Positions 1-8,171 of a stretch of DNA of 64,000 nucleotides are shown one piece after another (the stretch's first letter is position 1; each line of letters opens with the position of its first letter). The notes under the pieces are model-generated. The model had not been told where the DNA came from and did not search any database. It was given only the letters and a program-made list of their open reading frames with translations. The position numbers and the translations under genes were made by a program. Source of the stretch: Pseudonocardia nigra (GTDB lineage Bacteria > Actinomycetota > Actinomycetes > Mycobacteriales > Pseudonocardiaceae); NCBI RefSeq assembly GCF_019396355.1, contig NZ_JAHKRK010000015.1:1-64000 (forward strand), written 5' to 3'.

Positions 1-1
1 C

Positions 2-151
2 GCTGACTACGACGACCTCGGAGGCGACTACTTCCTCCGCCGCCACGACAGCCCCGACCGTCGCCGCGACCGCCACCTCAAGGCACTCCAAGACCTCGGA
101 TACGAGGTCACACTCGCCAAGGCCTCAATAGGCTGCGGTCGATTCTCCTGA
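2..151 (+). pseudogene. C-terminal tail of a transposase-like protein (5' end outside window)
   Basis: An open frame enters from the left edge and stops with TGA at 149-151. The visible 49 residues include DDLGGDYFLRRHDSPDRRRD followed by a short helix and LGYEVTLA. I recall this 'LGxDYFxxR...LexLGyeVTL' ending from C-termini of actinobacterial transposases, but I cannot name the IS family with certainty. No gene start is visible, so it may be intact upstream of the window or a fragment. A palindromic repeat begins 2 nt after the stop. The call rests on remembered motif resemblance only. Confidence 0.4.
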
Positions 152-152
152 C

Positions 153-189
153 AGCCACTTTCACGCAACCCGATGGCATGAAAGTGGCT
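153..189. repeat. Hairpin: 11-bp inverted repeat, member of a dispersed palindrome family
   Basis: AGCCACTTTCA (153-163) is perfectly complementary to TGAAAGTGGCT (179-189), with a 15-nt loop. The right arm continues as GTGGCTTTGCTGC, which resembles GTGGCTTTACTGCC at 58764 and, in reverse complement, the arms of the palindromes at 58784-58799 and 56020-56031. It may act as a terminator for the transposase-like frame, but there is no U-tract. It fits a dispersed extragenic palindrome better. Confidence 0.6.
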
Positions 190-229
190 TTGCTGCAATC
201 CGGGGCGGTGTTCCCGGCGGTCGGGGTGC

Positions 230-715
230 CTACGCGGGCTGCTCCTGCCGGGCCGCCGCGGCGATCCGGTCCAGGGTCTGCCGCATCCCACGGCGCAGGT
301 CGCCGCGCCGGTCGTGACACCCGAAGAGCGTGCCGATGATGAACCAGCCCATGCGGGTCAGCGGCTCGATCACCTCGTAGGACTCGGTGAGGCGGGTGCC
401 GTCGCCCTCGGGCTCCATCCGGTAGCGCCACTCGATCGTGCCGGCCCCCTTCTCGGTGCGCCGGAACGTGAACTCGCGGCCGGGGTCGGCCACGGTCACC
501 ACCGGGCGGTTCTTCCACGGTGGGCGCCGCGGCACCTTGTTGACCGCTTCGAACCGGGCGCCGACGGCCGGCCCGGTGGCCCCGTCGAGCCAGGTGCAGC
601 GCAGGATCTCCGGGCTGAACTCCGGCGTGCGCGTGACGTCGGAGACGACGGCGTAGACGCGCTCGGGCGGGGCGTCGACGTGCACGGAGACCTCGTCATG
701 GTCGAGCGTCTGCAT
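230..715 (-). CDS. SRPBCC family protein (polyketide cyclase/START-like fold)
   Basis: This is a 161-residue protein. It opens MQTLDHDEVSVHVDAPPERV, the typical first strand of SRPBCC proteins ('dAPpErVyavVsDv'). Later come the conserved strand WRYRMEPEGDGTRLTESYEV and a C-terminal helix. The family binds hydrophobic ligands in a helix-grip cavity; the ligand here is unknown. I chose the ATG at 713-715 because AGGAGGAG sits just upstream on the coding strand; a longer in-frame extension to 817 lacks homology-like sequence. The gene overlaps the end of the upstream TetR gene by 20 bp, which suggests translational coupling and that the regulator controls it. No signal peptide or membrane segment is seen. 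Confidence 0.85.
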   Translation of the reverse strand: MQTLDHDEVSVHVDAPPERVYAVVSDVTRTPEFSPEILRCTWLDGATGPAVGARFEAVNKVPRRPPWKNRPVVTVADPGREFTFRRTEKGAGTIEWRYRMEPEGDGTRLTESYEVIEPLTRMGWFIIGTLFGCHDRRGDLRRGMRQTLDRIAAAARQEQPA

Positions 716-1370
716 GATCTCCTCCTGGATGACCTCTCGTGGGGCGGTAGCGGGCGAGGAACATGTCGAGGGCGTCGTCGGTGAGCCGCGTGAAGGCACC
801 GGTGGCGAAGTCGGCACCGGGCTCGTTCGCCATCTGCTGCGAGATCAGGCCGCTGATCACCACGGTGAGCAGGCGCACCGCCTCGGGGCTGTCGGCGGCG
901 GGGTCGAGCTCGCCGCGGCGGACGGCCTCGGCGAACTCGCCGCGCACCTCGGCCATGTCGTCCTGGCTGCTGCGGAACGCGGCGGCCGACGGCGCGAACC
1001 CGGGCACCGGCCGCCAGTACAGCAGCTGGGCGAGCGCCGGGTGGGCCACGCACCAGGCGACGGTCGCGACCGTGCCGGCGCGGATCCGGGCGACGCCGTG
1101 CGGGAGCCCGTCGACGGCGGCGCGGACGACGTCCTGGTTGGCGGCCGCGCCGCGGGCGAACAGCTCGTCGTACACGGCGTGCAAGGACGGGAAGTACTTG
1201 TAGAGCGACGGGGCGCGCACGCCCATCCGCCGGGCCATCTCGGAGACGGTCAGGGCGCCGACGCCCTCGGTGGCCATGATCGCGACGGCGTGCTCGAGCG
1301 CCTCGTCGATCGTCTGTTGCCGCCGCCGGGACCGACGATCCACGTGCGTCGAGCTATACCCCGTAACCAT
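696..1370 (-). CDS. TetR/AcrR family transcriptional regulator
   Basis: This is a 224-residue regulator. The N-terminal TetR domain reads ...IDEALEHAVAIMATEGVGAL then VSEMARRMGVRAPSLYKYFP, the usual helix-turn-helix with the LYKYF recognition helix at about residues 42-60. The C-terminal half is a helical ligand domain (WHG-like region LAQLLYWRP). It lies downstream of the MFS gene (31 bp) and overlaps the SRPBCC gene, so it probably controls this small cluster. The start at 1368-1370 lies inside an imperfect palindrome (1352-1387) that could be its own operator. The effector is unknown. Confidence 0.9.
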   Translation of the reverse strand: MVTGYSSTHVDRRSRRRQQTIDEALEHAVAIMATEGVGALTVSEMARRMGVRAPSLYKYFPSLHAVYDELFARGAAANQDVVRAAVDGLPHGVARIRAGTVATVAWCVAHPALAQLLYWRPVPGFAPSAAAFRSSQDDMAEVRGEFAEAVRRGELDPAADSPEAVRLLTVVISGLISQQMANEPGADFATGAFTRLTDDALDMFLARYRPTRGHPGGDHADARP

Positions 1371-1387
1371 GGCTATATGGTGTAGCT
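1352..1387. promoter_or_regulatory. Candidate TetR operator palindrome
   Basis: AGCTATACC (1352-1360) and GGTGTAGCT (1379-1387) are inverted with one mismatch. An inner ACCAT/ATGGT pair lies at 1366-1381. This symmetric AT-richer patch covers the start codon and proximal promoter of the TetR gene, a common place for autoregulatory operators. Assignment is inference from symmetry and position. Confidence 0.4.
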
Positions 1388-1401
1388 CACGGCGCGCGGT
1401 G

Positions 1402-2736
1402 TCAACGGGCGCGGGGCCACGGCGCAGCGGCGACCAACCCCACCACGGCCAGGACGACGAGCAACAGCGCCCCGGGACGCAGGCCCCCGCCGGTCGTCCA
1501 CACCAGCGCCGCGAGCGCCGGACCGAGGGTGAACCCGAACGTGCGGACCAGCGACTGCAGCCCGCTGCCCGCGCCCATCTGCGCCGCAGGCGTCGCGTCG
1601 AGGATGCGGGTGGCGTTCGGGCCGGCGATCAGGCCGTTCCCGATGCCGACGAGCACCAGCGGCCCGGCGAGGGCGAGCGGTTCGGCCGGGACCGCGAGCA
1701 GCCACCCGGCTCCGGCCAGCACCGCGATCGTGCCGGCGAGCACGACAGGCGCCGTGCCGTACCGGTCGGCGAGCAGGCCGGCGGGCGGTGAGGTCAGCGC
1801 CATCGCCGCGGACAGGACCAGCAGGACCAGGCCGATCGTGGTGGCGTCGACCGCGGCCGCGAGGACGTACGGGACGAGGAAGTTCACCGCGCCCACCCCG
1901 GCGACGGTGGCGAGCAGCGCGACCAGCCCGAGCGCGATCCGCGGCAGCCGCAGCAGCGCCAGCACCGGACGCGTGCCCGGGCGCCGCGCCCACGCGCCGA
2001 TCGCCGCCGCAGCGGCGCAGGCGAGCAGCGCCGCACCGCCCGCGGCCCGCGGACCGGCGCCGAGCAGGTCGAGCGCGAGCACGAGCGCGGTCACGCCCAC
2101 CCCGAGCAGGACGGCGTCGACCACCGCGGCCCGGTCCGGGCGGGGCAGCCCGGCCCGGCCGGGACGGCGGGCCGGGATCGTCCGCCCGCTGAGGGCGAGC
2201 GCGACGGCGACCACCGGCAGGTTGACGAGGAAGATCGTGCGCCATCCCGCGACGTCGGTGAGGACGCCGCCCAGCGCGGGCCCGGCCACCCCGCTCAGCG
2301 GGATCAGCGTGAGCACCAGGCTCATCGCCCGCGCCCGGTGCTCGGGCCGGACGGCGTCGGCCACCAGCGGTAGTCCCACCACGCTCACCAGAGCGCCGAA
2401 CGCGCCCTGCAGCACGCGCGCCGTCACGAGCACCTCGATCGTCGGCGCCACCGTCAGCAGCGCGCTCGCCACGCCGAACCCGCCCACGGCGAGCCGGAAC
2501 GCCGGCAACGGCCCGGCCCGGTCCAGCCAGCGTCCCGCGGGGAGGCTCAGCGCGACCAGCGGCAGCGAGTACCCGAGCAGCACCCACTGGGCCGTCGACG
2601 GCGGAGCGCCGAGGTCGGCGCCGATCGTGGGCAGCGCGACGGCCACGATGGTCATGTCCAGGGCCGTGAGCACGATGCCGAGCGCCACGACCGTCACCGC
2701 GCCCCACCGGCTGCGGCCGGCCACCGGTGCGGTCAT
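1402..2736 (-). CDS. MFS transporter, DHA2/EmrB-like drug exporter
   Basis: This 444-residue integral membrane protein has about 12-14 hydrophobic segments. TM1 carries LTALDMTIVAVALP, the 'LDxTIVNVALP' signature of DHA2-type antiporters. Motif A-like sequence SLPAGRWLDRAGPLPAFR follows TM2, and the antiporter motif C region VSGVAGPALGG-like (here LSGVAGPALGGVLTD) lies in TM5. The start ATG at 2734-2736 overlaps the FMN reductase stop (ATGA), so the two are cotranslated. The family expels hydrophobic compounds using the proton gradient. The substrate cannot be read from sequence. Confidence 0.9.
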   Translation of the reverse strand: MTAPVAGRSRWGAVTVVALGIVLTALDMTIVAVALPTIGADLGAPPSTAQWVLLGYSLPLVALSLPAGRWLDRAGPLPAFRLAVGGFGVASALLTVAPTIEVLVTARVLQGAFGALVSVVGLPLVADAVRPEHRARAMSLVLTLIPLSGVAGPALGGVLTDVAGWRTIFLVNLPVVAVALALSGRTIPARRPGRAGLPRPDRAAVVDAVLLGVGVTALVLALDLLGAGPRAAGGAALLACAAAAAIGAWARRPGTRPVLALLRLPRIALGLVALLATVAGVGAVNFLVPYVLAAAVDATTIGLVLLVLSAAMALTSPPAGLLADRYGTAPVVLAGTIAVLAGAGWLLAVPAEPLALAGPLVLVGIGNGLIAGPNATRILDATPAAQMGAGSGLQSLVRTFGFTLGPALAALVWTTGGGLRPGALLLVVLAVVGLVAAAPWPRAR

Positions 2737-3290
2737 GCCGCCGCCTCCGCTGCGACGGGGCCGCGCAGGTCCCCCAGCAGCGCGGCCAGCCCGGCACGCA
2801 GCGCGGGGTCGAGCAGCCTGCCGTGCTCGTCGAACGCGCGGAACGCCTCCGGCACCGGCAGCGGGCCGGCGACGACCTCGGCGCCGGCGCGGGTGAGCAC
2901 CCGGCGCAGGTCGGCCTGTGCGTCGGCGGCGCCGTTCGGGCCGGGGCCGGCGCCGATGACCGCGGCGCGCCGCCCACTCAGGGCGGAGGCGCCGTAGGGC
3001 CGCGACGCCCAGTCGAGCGCGTTCTTCAGCGCCCCCGGGACCGAGCCGTTGTACTCCGGCGTCGCGACGAGCAGTGCGTCGGCGCCGGCGATCGCGGCCC
3101 GGAGCGCCGCGACGGCCGGTGGCACCGGCCCGTCCTCGGCGTCCTCGTCGAACGGCGGGACGCCGGCGAGCCCGTCCCAGGTGACCAGGCGTGCGCCGGA
3201 GGGCAGCTCGTGGCCCGCCGCCGTGAGCAGGGTGCGGTTGAAGGAGTTGCGGCGCAGGCTCCCGGCGATGCCGAGCAGGGTCGCGGTCAT
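2733..3290 (-). CDS. NADPH-dependent FMN reductase family protein
   Basis: This is a 185-residue flavodoxin-like protein. The N-terminal LLGIAGSLRRNSFNRTLL is the 'GSLRxxSxNr' FMN phosphate-binding loop, and ATPEYNGSVPGALKNALDW is the family hallmark 'tPEYngsvpGaLKNalDw' that contacts the isoalloxazine ring. Family members (ChrR/YieF/SsuE-like) reduce FMN or quinones with NAD(P)H. GGAG lies 7-8 nt before the ATG at 3288-3290. The stop overlaps the start of the MFS gene by 4 bp. Together the pair suggests redox detoxification plus export; that pairing is inference. Confidence 0.92.
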   Translation of the reverse strand: MTATLLGIAGSLRRNSFNRTLLTAAGHELPSGARLVTWDGLAGVPPFDEDAEDGPVPPAVAALRAAIAGADALLVATPEYNGSVPGALKNALDWASRPYGASALSGRRAAVIGAGPGPNGAADAQADLRRVLTRAGAEVVAGPLPVPEAFRAFDEHGRLLDPALRAGLAALLGDLRGPVAAEAAA

Positions 3291-3425
3291 GGTGGTTCTC
3301 CGATCCCGGCGACCCCGGTGGCCGCCACGGGAACGACGATCGCCGTGAGACCCCCACCGGGCATGGGGCGCGCGCCCTATGTCCGCACCGCCGGCCCGTC
3401 TGAGCCCGGTGCCCGGGACCGGGGT

Positions 3426-6232
3426 TCACACGGGGAGGAGTCCGAGCCGGTGCGCGGCCGCCGCCGCCTCGACGCGGTTGGCGACCCCGAGCTTGCCGAG
3501 GATGTTGGAGACGTGGACGCTCGCGGTCTTCGGCGAGATGAACAGCCGCTCGCCGATGTCGGCGTTGCCGAGCCCGGCGGCGACCAGCCGCAGCACCTCG
3601 GCCTCCCGTGGGGTGAGGCCGATCCGGGTCGCCGGGTCGTCGGCCTGCGCGGCGGCCGCGGCGCGGTCCAGCGGCAGCCGGGCCCGGCGGGCGAGGTCGG
3701 CGATCTGCGCGTGCAGCGGCGCTGCGCCGAGCCCGGCGGCGATCTCGGCGGCCCGGCGCAGCGCCTCGGCCGCGGCCGGCCGGTCGCCGGACGCCAGCAG
3801 CGCGCCGCCGTGGCCGTGCAGGGCCTCGGCGAGCTCGAGCGGGTGTGCCAGCTCGTCCCAGGCGGCGACGGCGCGCGCCCACGCCTGCGGGGTGTCGTCG
3901 AGGTGCGCGGTGACGGTCGCGGCCGCGGCGGCCTGCGGTGGGGTCGGCGTGGGCACGGTTGCGGCCACGGCCCGCAGCGCGGCCGCGGGCGCGAGGTCGG
4001 GCGCCGCCGCGGCCACCCGGGCGCCGAGCACCAGCAGCGGCCACGTGAAACGCGAGGTCTCGGCGATCCGGTCACCGGCCAGGGCGCGGGCGGCGACGTC
4101 GGCCGCCTCGCGCAGCCTGCCTCGGGCGAGGTGCAGCCGGAGGCGCAGGCGTGGGAAGAGCAGCGGCTCCTGACACAGCGCGGTGTCGCCGCCGAGCAGC
4201 TCTGCGGCGTGGTCGAGCAGCTGCGCGGCGAGCCCCAGGCCGCCGCGGTGGATGGCGATCTCCGCGCGCTGGGCCAGCAGGTGGGCGTGGTCGTTGTGCG
4301 GCGGGACGAGGTCGAGGGCGTGCTCCACCGATTCGATCGCCTCGTCGAAGCGGCCCGCGCTGATCAACGCGGCGACCAGATTGATCGCGTGCGCCGGCCC
4401 GGCCGAACGGGCCAGGCCGGCCTCCGCGGCCGCGGCGATGCCCGCGAGGGCGACGCGTTCGGCGTCGTGGAGCCTGCCGTAGCCGTGCAGCAGGTGCGAC
4501 TCCCGCTCGAGGGCGCGCAGCCGCAGCTGGTCGGCGCCGATCGACTCGGCGATCGCCCGGGCGCGCGCCAGCCGGGGAAGCTGGCCGTCCAGGTCGCCGA
4601 CGCGGGCGTCGAGGGTCGCGAGCGTGATCAGCGCCCCGGCCTCGGCGGGGTCGTCGCCGGTGTCGCGCGCGGCGGCGAGGGCCTGCTCCGCGGCGTCGCG
4701 CGCGGCGTCCGGGTCGGGGACGTTCATCAGGTGCGCGGCGAGCGCGTTGAGCAGGTACGGGCGGATCGCGTGGCCCGCCGGGACCGCGGCCAGCGCCGCG
4801 CGCAGGTCGTCGCCGGTGCCCGGGCGGCCCGTGCGCGCCCGCAGCCTGGCCCGCAGCTCCAACAGCGCGGCCCTGCGGATCTGCTGGGCGCTCACGGCGG
4901 GATCCGCGAGCGCCGCGGTGACCAGCCGCTCGCCGCGGTCGTTCTCGCCGGCCCGGGCCGCCGCCTCGCCCGCGCGTTCGAGAACGGCGGCCCGGTCGGC
5001 GCCCACGAGACCGGCCGCGCCGGGAACGCGGTCCCACCAGCCGAGCACCCGTTCCAGCAGCTGCAGCTCCTCGGCGTAGGCGAGCGAGCGGCGGGCGAGT
5101 ATCGCCGACTCCCATGCGGTGGTGACCGCGCCCGGCCGTCGCCGGCCCCGGTGAGGTGCTGCGACAGCTCGTTGCATGCACAGCCCGTGGCGCGCAGGGC
5201 GTCGGCGTAGCGGCGGTGCAGGGCCGCGCGCTCGCCGGGCAGGACACGGGCGAGCACCGCATCGCGGATCAGCGCGTGCCGGAACCGGTAGCCGTCACCG
5301 TCCACCACGAGCACCCCGGCGTCGACGGCCGCGCGCACCGGCTCGTCGACGGGCTCCGCGCAGACGGCGGCGAGCACCGCGTGCGGTGTCCGCATGCCGC
5401 CGACGGCGGCGGCCCGCACGACCGTCGCGGCCGAGCCCAGCCGGTCGACCCGCGTGCCCAGCAGGTCCTCGAGCGACCCCGGCAGGCCGTGCGGGTCGGC
5501 GAGCAGCGCCTCGACGAACAGCGGGTTGCCGTCGCTGCGGGAGTGCACCGTGCGGACGAGCTCGGGGTCGGCGGGCCTGCCGAGGATGGCGCCCGCCTGG
5601 GCCGCGACCTCGGGGCGCGAGAGCGGCGCGAGCGCCACCCGCTCCACCCACGCCAGCCTGCCCAGCCCGGCGAGCAGGGTGCGCAGCCCGCGCGCGGCCG
5701 GTTCGTCGGAGCGGTGCGTCACGACCAGCATCGCGCCCGGCGCGGCCCGGAGGTTGCGCACGAGGAAGTCGAGCAGGTCCAGGCTGGAGCGGTCGGCCCA
5801 GTGCGCGTCCTCCAGCACCAGCAGGGTGGGGCGTTCGGCTGCGAGCCGGGCCAGCAGCGCCAGCACACCCTCGAACAACCGCGGCCGGGCGTGCTCGTCG
5901 TCGGCGGTGGGTGCGGAGGGCAGGCCCGGCAGGAGCGGGGCCAGCCGCGCGCGCTCGGCGTCGTCGAGGCTCGGTGCGACGCCGCGCAGCGCGGCGACGA
6001 ACGGGGCGAACGGGAGCACGTCGGCGCCGAGCTCCACGCAGCCACCGGTCAGCACCCGCGTACCGGACCGCGTTGCGAACTCCTCGACCAGCCGGGTCTT
6101 GCCGACGCCCGCCTCGCCGCCCACCAGCACGACGGCGACGTCGCCCTCGCCGGCGCGCCGGGCGGCGTCGTCCAGCAGGCGGGACTCGGCCGCCCGTCCG
6201 ACGAGCAACGGGCTCGGCATGGGTGCGCTCAT
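3426..6232 (-). pseudogene. LuxR family regulator of LAL type (AAA-TPR-HTH), split by a frameshift near 5130-5150
   Basis: Two frames together make one protein of about 935 residues, normal for large ATP-binding LuxR (LAL) regulators. The first frame (start ATG 6230-6232) has Walker A GGEAGVGKTRLVEEF and Walker B LLVLEDAHWAD, then the winged-helix region up to ELSQHLTGAGDG. The second frame resumes with AVTTAWESAILARRSLAYAE, the TPR part, and ends in a GerE HTH (LTPREAEVLRLVAAGLGNAD, SPKTASVHVSNILGKLGV). Reading changes by one base in a GC-rich stretch on the plus strand near 5130-5150. It may be a true pseudogene or a sequencing error in G/C runs. It diverges from the methyltransferase gene with 41 bp between starts. 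Confidence 0.8.
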
Positions 6233-6273
6233 GACGGGCCGAGCGTAATGCGCCGGGCCCTACCCTGACCGGC

Positions 6274-6855
6274 GTGGCGACGCGGGATCGGGAGCGCTGG
6301 GACGAGCGGCACGCGGCCGCGGGGGAGACCGTCCCCGCGCCACCGGACGCCCTGCGGGGCCGGGAGGACCTGCTGCCCGCCGCCGGGTGCGCGCTCGACG
6401 TGGCCTGCGGGCGGGGCGCGGTGAGCGTGTGGCTGGCCGGGCGGGGGTTGCACGTGGACGCGGTGGACGCCTCGGCCGTCGCGATCGCGCACGGCAGCAC
6501 CCTGGCCGGGCGGAACGGGGCGGCCGAGCGCGTGCGGTGGTGGCGCCACGACCTCGACGCCGGGCTGCCCGCGGCGTGCGCCGGGCCCTACGACGTCGTG
6601 GTGTGCCAGCGGTTCCGCGACCCGGCGCTGTACGCGCAGCTCGCCGACCGGCTGCGGCCCGGCGGGCTGCTCGTCGTCACCGTCCTGTCCGAGGTCGGCG
6701 CCCGCCCCGGGCCCTGGCGGGCCGCAGCGGGTGAGCTCGCGAGCGCGTTCGCGGCGCTCGAGGTGCTCGTCCAGGCGGAGGGCGACGGGGAGGCGAGCCT
6801 GGTGGCCCGCCGACCGGTCAGCGGGCCGGGCTCTGCGCCCGCAGCCCGTCGGTGA
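6274..6855 (+). CDS. Class I SAM-dependent methyltransferase
   Basis: This is a 193-residue soluble protein. Motif I is LDVACGRGAVSVWLAGRG (about residues 40-57), followed by the acidic residue VDAVDAS in motif II. HDLDAGLP precedes the core strand YDVVVCQRF, then LRPGGLLVVTVL, which together give the order of a Rossmann-type methyltransferase. The substrate is unknown; small members like this often methylate small molecules or tellurite/thiopurine-like compounds. The GTG start at 6274 directly follows the divergent LuxR start. The 3' end overlaps the convergent transporter gene by 38 bp. Confidence 0.85.
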   Translation: MATRDRERWDERHAAAGETVPAPPDALRGREDLLPAAGCALDVACGRGAVSVWLAGRGLHVDAVDASAVAIAHGSTLAGRNGAAERVRWWRHDLDAGLPAACAGPYDVVVCQRFRDPALYAQLADRLRPGGLLVVTVLSEVGARPGPWRAAAGELASAFAALEVLVQAEGDGEASLVARRPVSGPGSAPAARR

Positions 6856-8171
6856 AGTCGGCGTCCTTCGTCTCCCGCAGCAGCGCGACGCTGACCAGAC
6901 AGACCAGGGCGATGCCGATGACGTAGAGCGAGACCGCGGTGGTCGAGCCGGTGCGGGCGAGCAGGTCGGTGGCGACCAGCGGGCTGATCCCACCACCGAC
7001 GATCCCGCTGGCGCTGTAAGCGAAGGAGGCGCCCGAGTAGCGGAACCGGACCCGGAACAGCTCGGGCAGGAACGCGCCCATCGGCCCGTAGAGCATCGCG
7101 AAGCACAGCAGCCCGCCAACCATCCCGAGCGCGATCAGCACCGGCTGGCGCGTGTTGATCAACCAGAACAGCGGGAACGCCCAGAGCGCGGCCAGTACCG
7201 CGGAGGCCAGGCAGACCCGCTTGCGGCCGACGCGGTCCGAGCGCACGGCGAAGTACAGCGTGGCCGCGCCCATCACGGCCACGGCCAGCATCGCGGCGAG
7301 CAGCATCGTGGTGCGGTCGATCCGCAGCGTCGTGGTGCCGTAGGACAGGGCGAACGTCGTCACCGTGTAGAAGAGGGTGTGCGCCAGCACGAACGACAAC
7401 GTGGCCAGCAGCAGCACCTTCGGCTGGCTGCGCAGCAGGTCCACGAACGGCACCCGGGAGCGCTCCTGGCGTTCCATCGCGGCCTGGAAGACCGGCGTCT
7501 CGGCGATCTTCATGCGGATGTAGTAGCCGACCACGAGCAGCACGGCCGAGGCGAGGAACGGGATGCGCCAGCCGACCGTGCGGAACGTCTCGTCGGACAT
7601 CGTGGCGTCGAGCAGGAGGAACATCGCGTTGCCGAGCACGAACCCGACGGCCGGGCCAAGCTGCGGGAACGCCGAGTAGAGCCCCCGCTTGCCCGGCGGG
7701 GCGTACTCCGTGGCGAGCAGCACCGCGCCGCCCCACTCCCCGCCCAGCCCGATGCCCTGCAGGAACCGCGCCGTGACGAGCAGCACCGGGGCGAGCACGC
7801 CGATCGTCTCGTAGGACGGGACGAGCCCGACCGCGACCCGTGGCGCCGCCCATCAGCACCAGCGAGACGATGAGCATCCGCTTGCGCCCGATCCGGTCGC
7901 CGAAGTGACCGAACAGGATCGCACCCAGCGGCCGCGCCACGAACCCGACGGCGAACGTCGCCAGTGCCGCCAGTGTGCCCGCGAGCGGCGAGAACGACGG
8001 GAAGAACACGCCGTTGAACACCAGCGCGGCCGCAGTGCCGTAGATGTAGAAGTCGTAGAACTCGATGGCGGTGCCGACGAAGCTGGCGAACGCGATGCGA
8101 CGGCCGGACGGCGCGGCGGCGGGGGGGCGACATGCGCCGATCGTCGCCCGGCACCCGTCGCCCGCTGTCAC
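6818..8171 (-). pseudogene. MHS-family MFS transporter (ShiA/ProP-like), frameshifted at about 7837
   Basis: The N-terminal frame gives RRIAFASFVGTAIEFYDFYI and LFGHFGDRIGRKRMLIVSL (motif A), hallmarks of metabolite:H+ symporters of the MHS family, up to LVLMGGAT. The next expected residues VAVGLVPSYETIGVLAPVLL appear one frame over, after an extra C in the CCC at 7837-7839 (plus strand). The rest (326 residues from MLAPVLL) is an intact MHS C-terminal part. Removing one base gives about 450 residues, normal for the family. The GTG start (8169-8171) overlaps the stop of the YibE/F gene (GTGA). Substrate class would be dicarboxylates, shikimate or betaine; not determinable here. Confidence 0.8.

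Noticed and set aside
2727-5210. Very long plus-strand open frame opposite the LuxR and FMN reductase genes
   Set aside because: High GC produces long antisense frames; the product is low-complexity Gly/Arg/Gln sequence, while the minus strand encodes recognisable domains.
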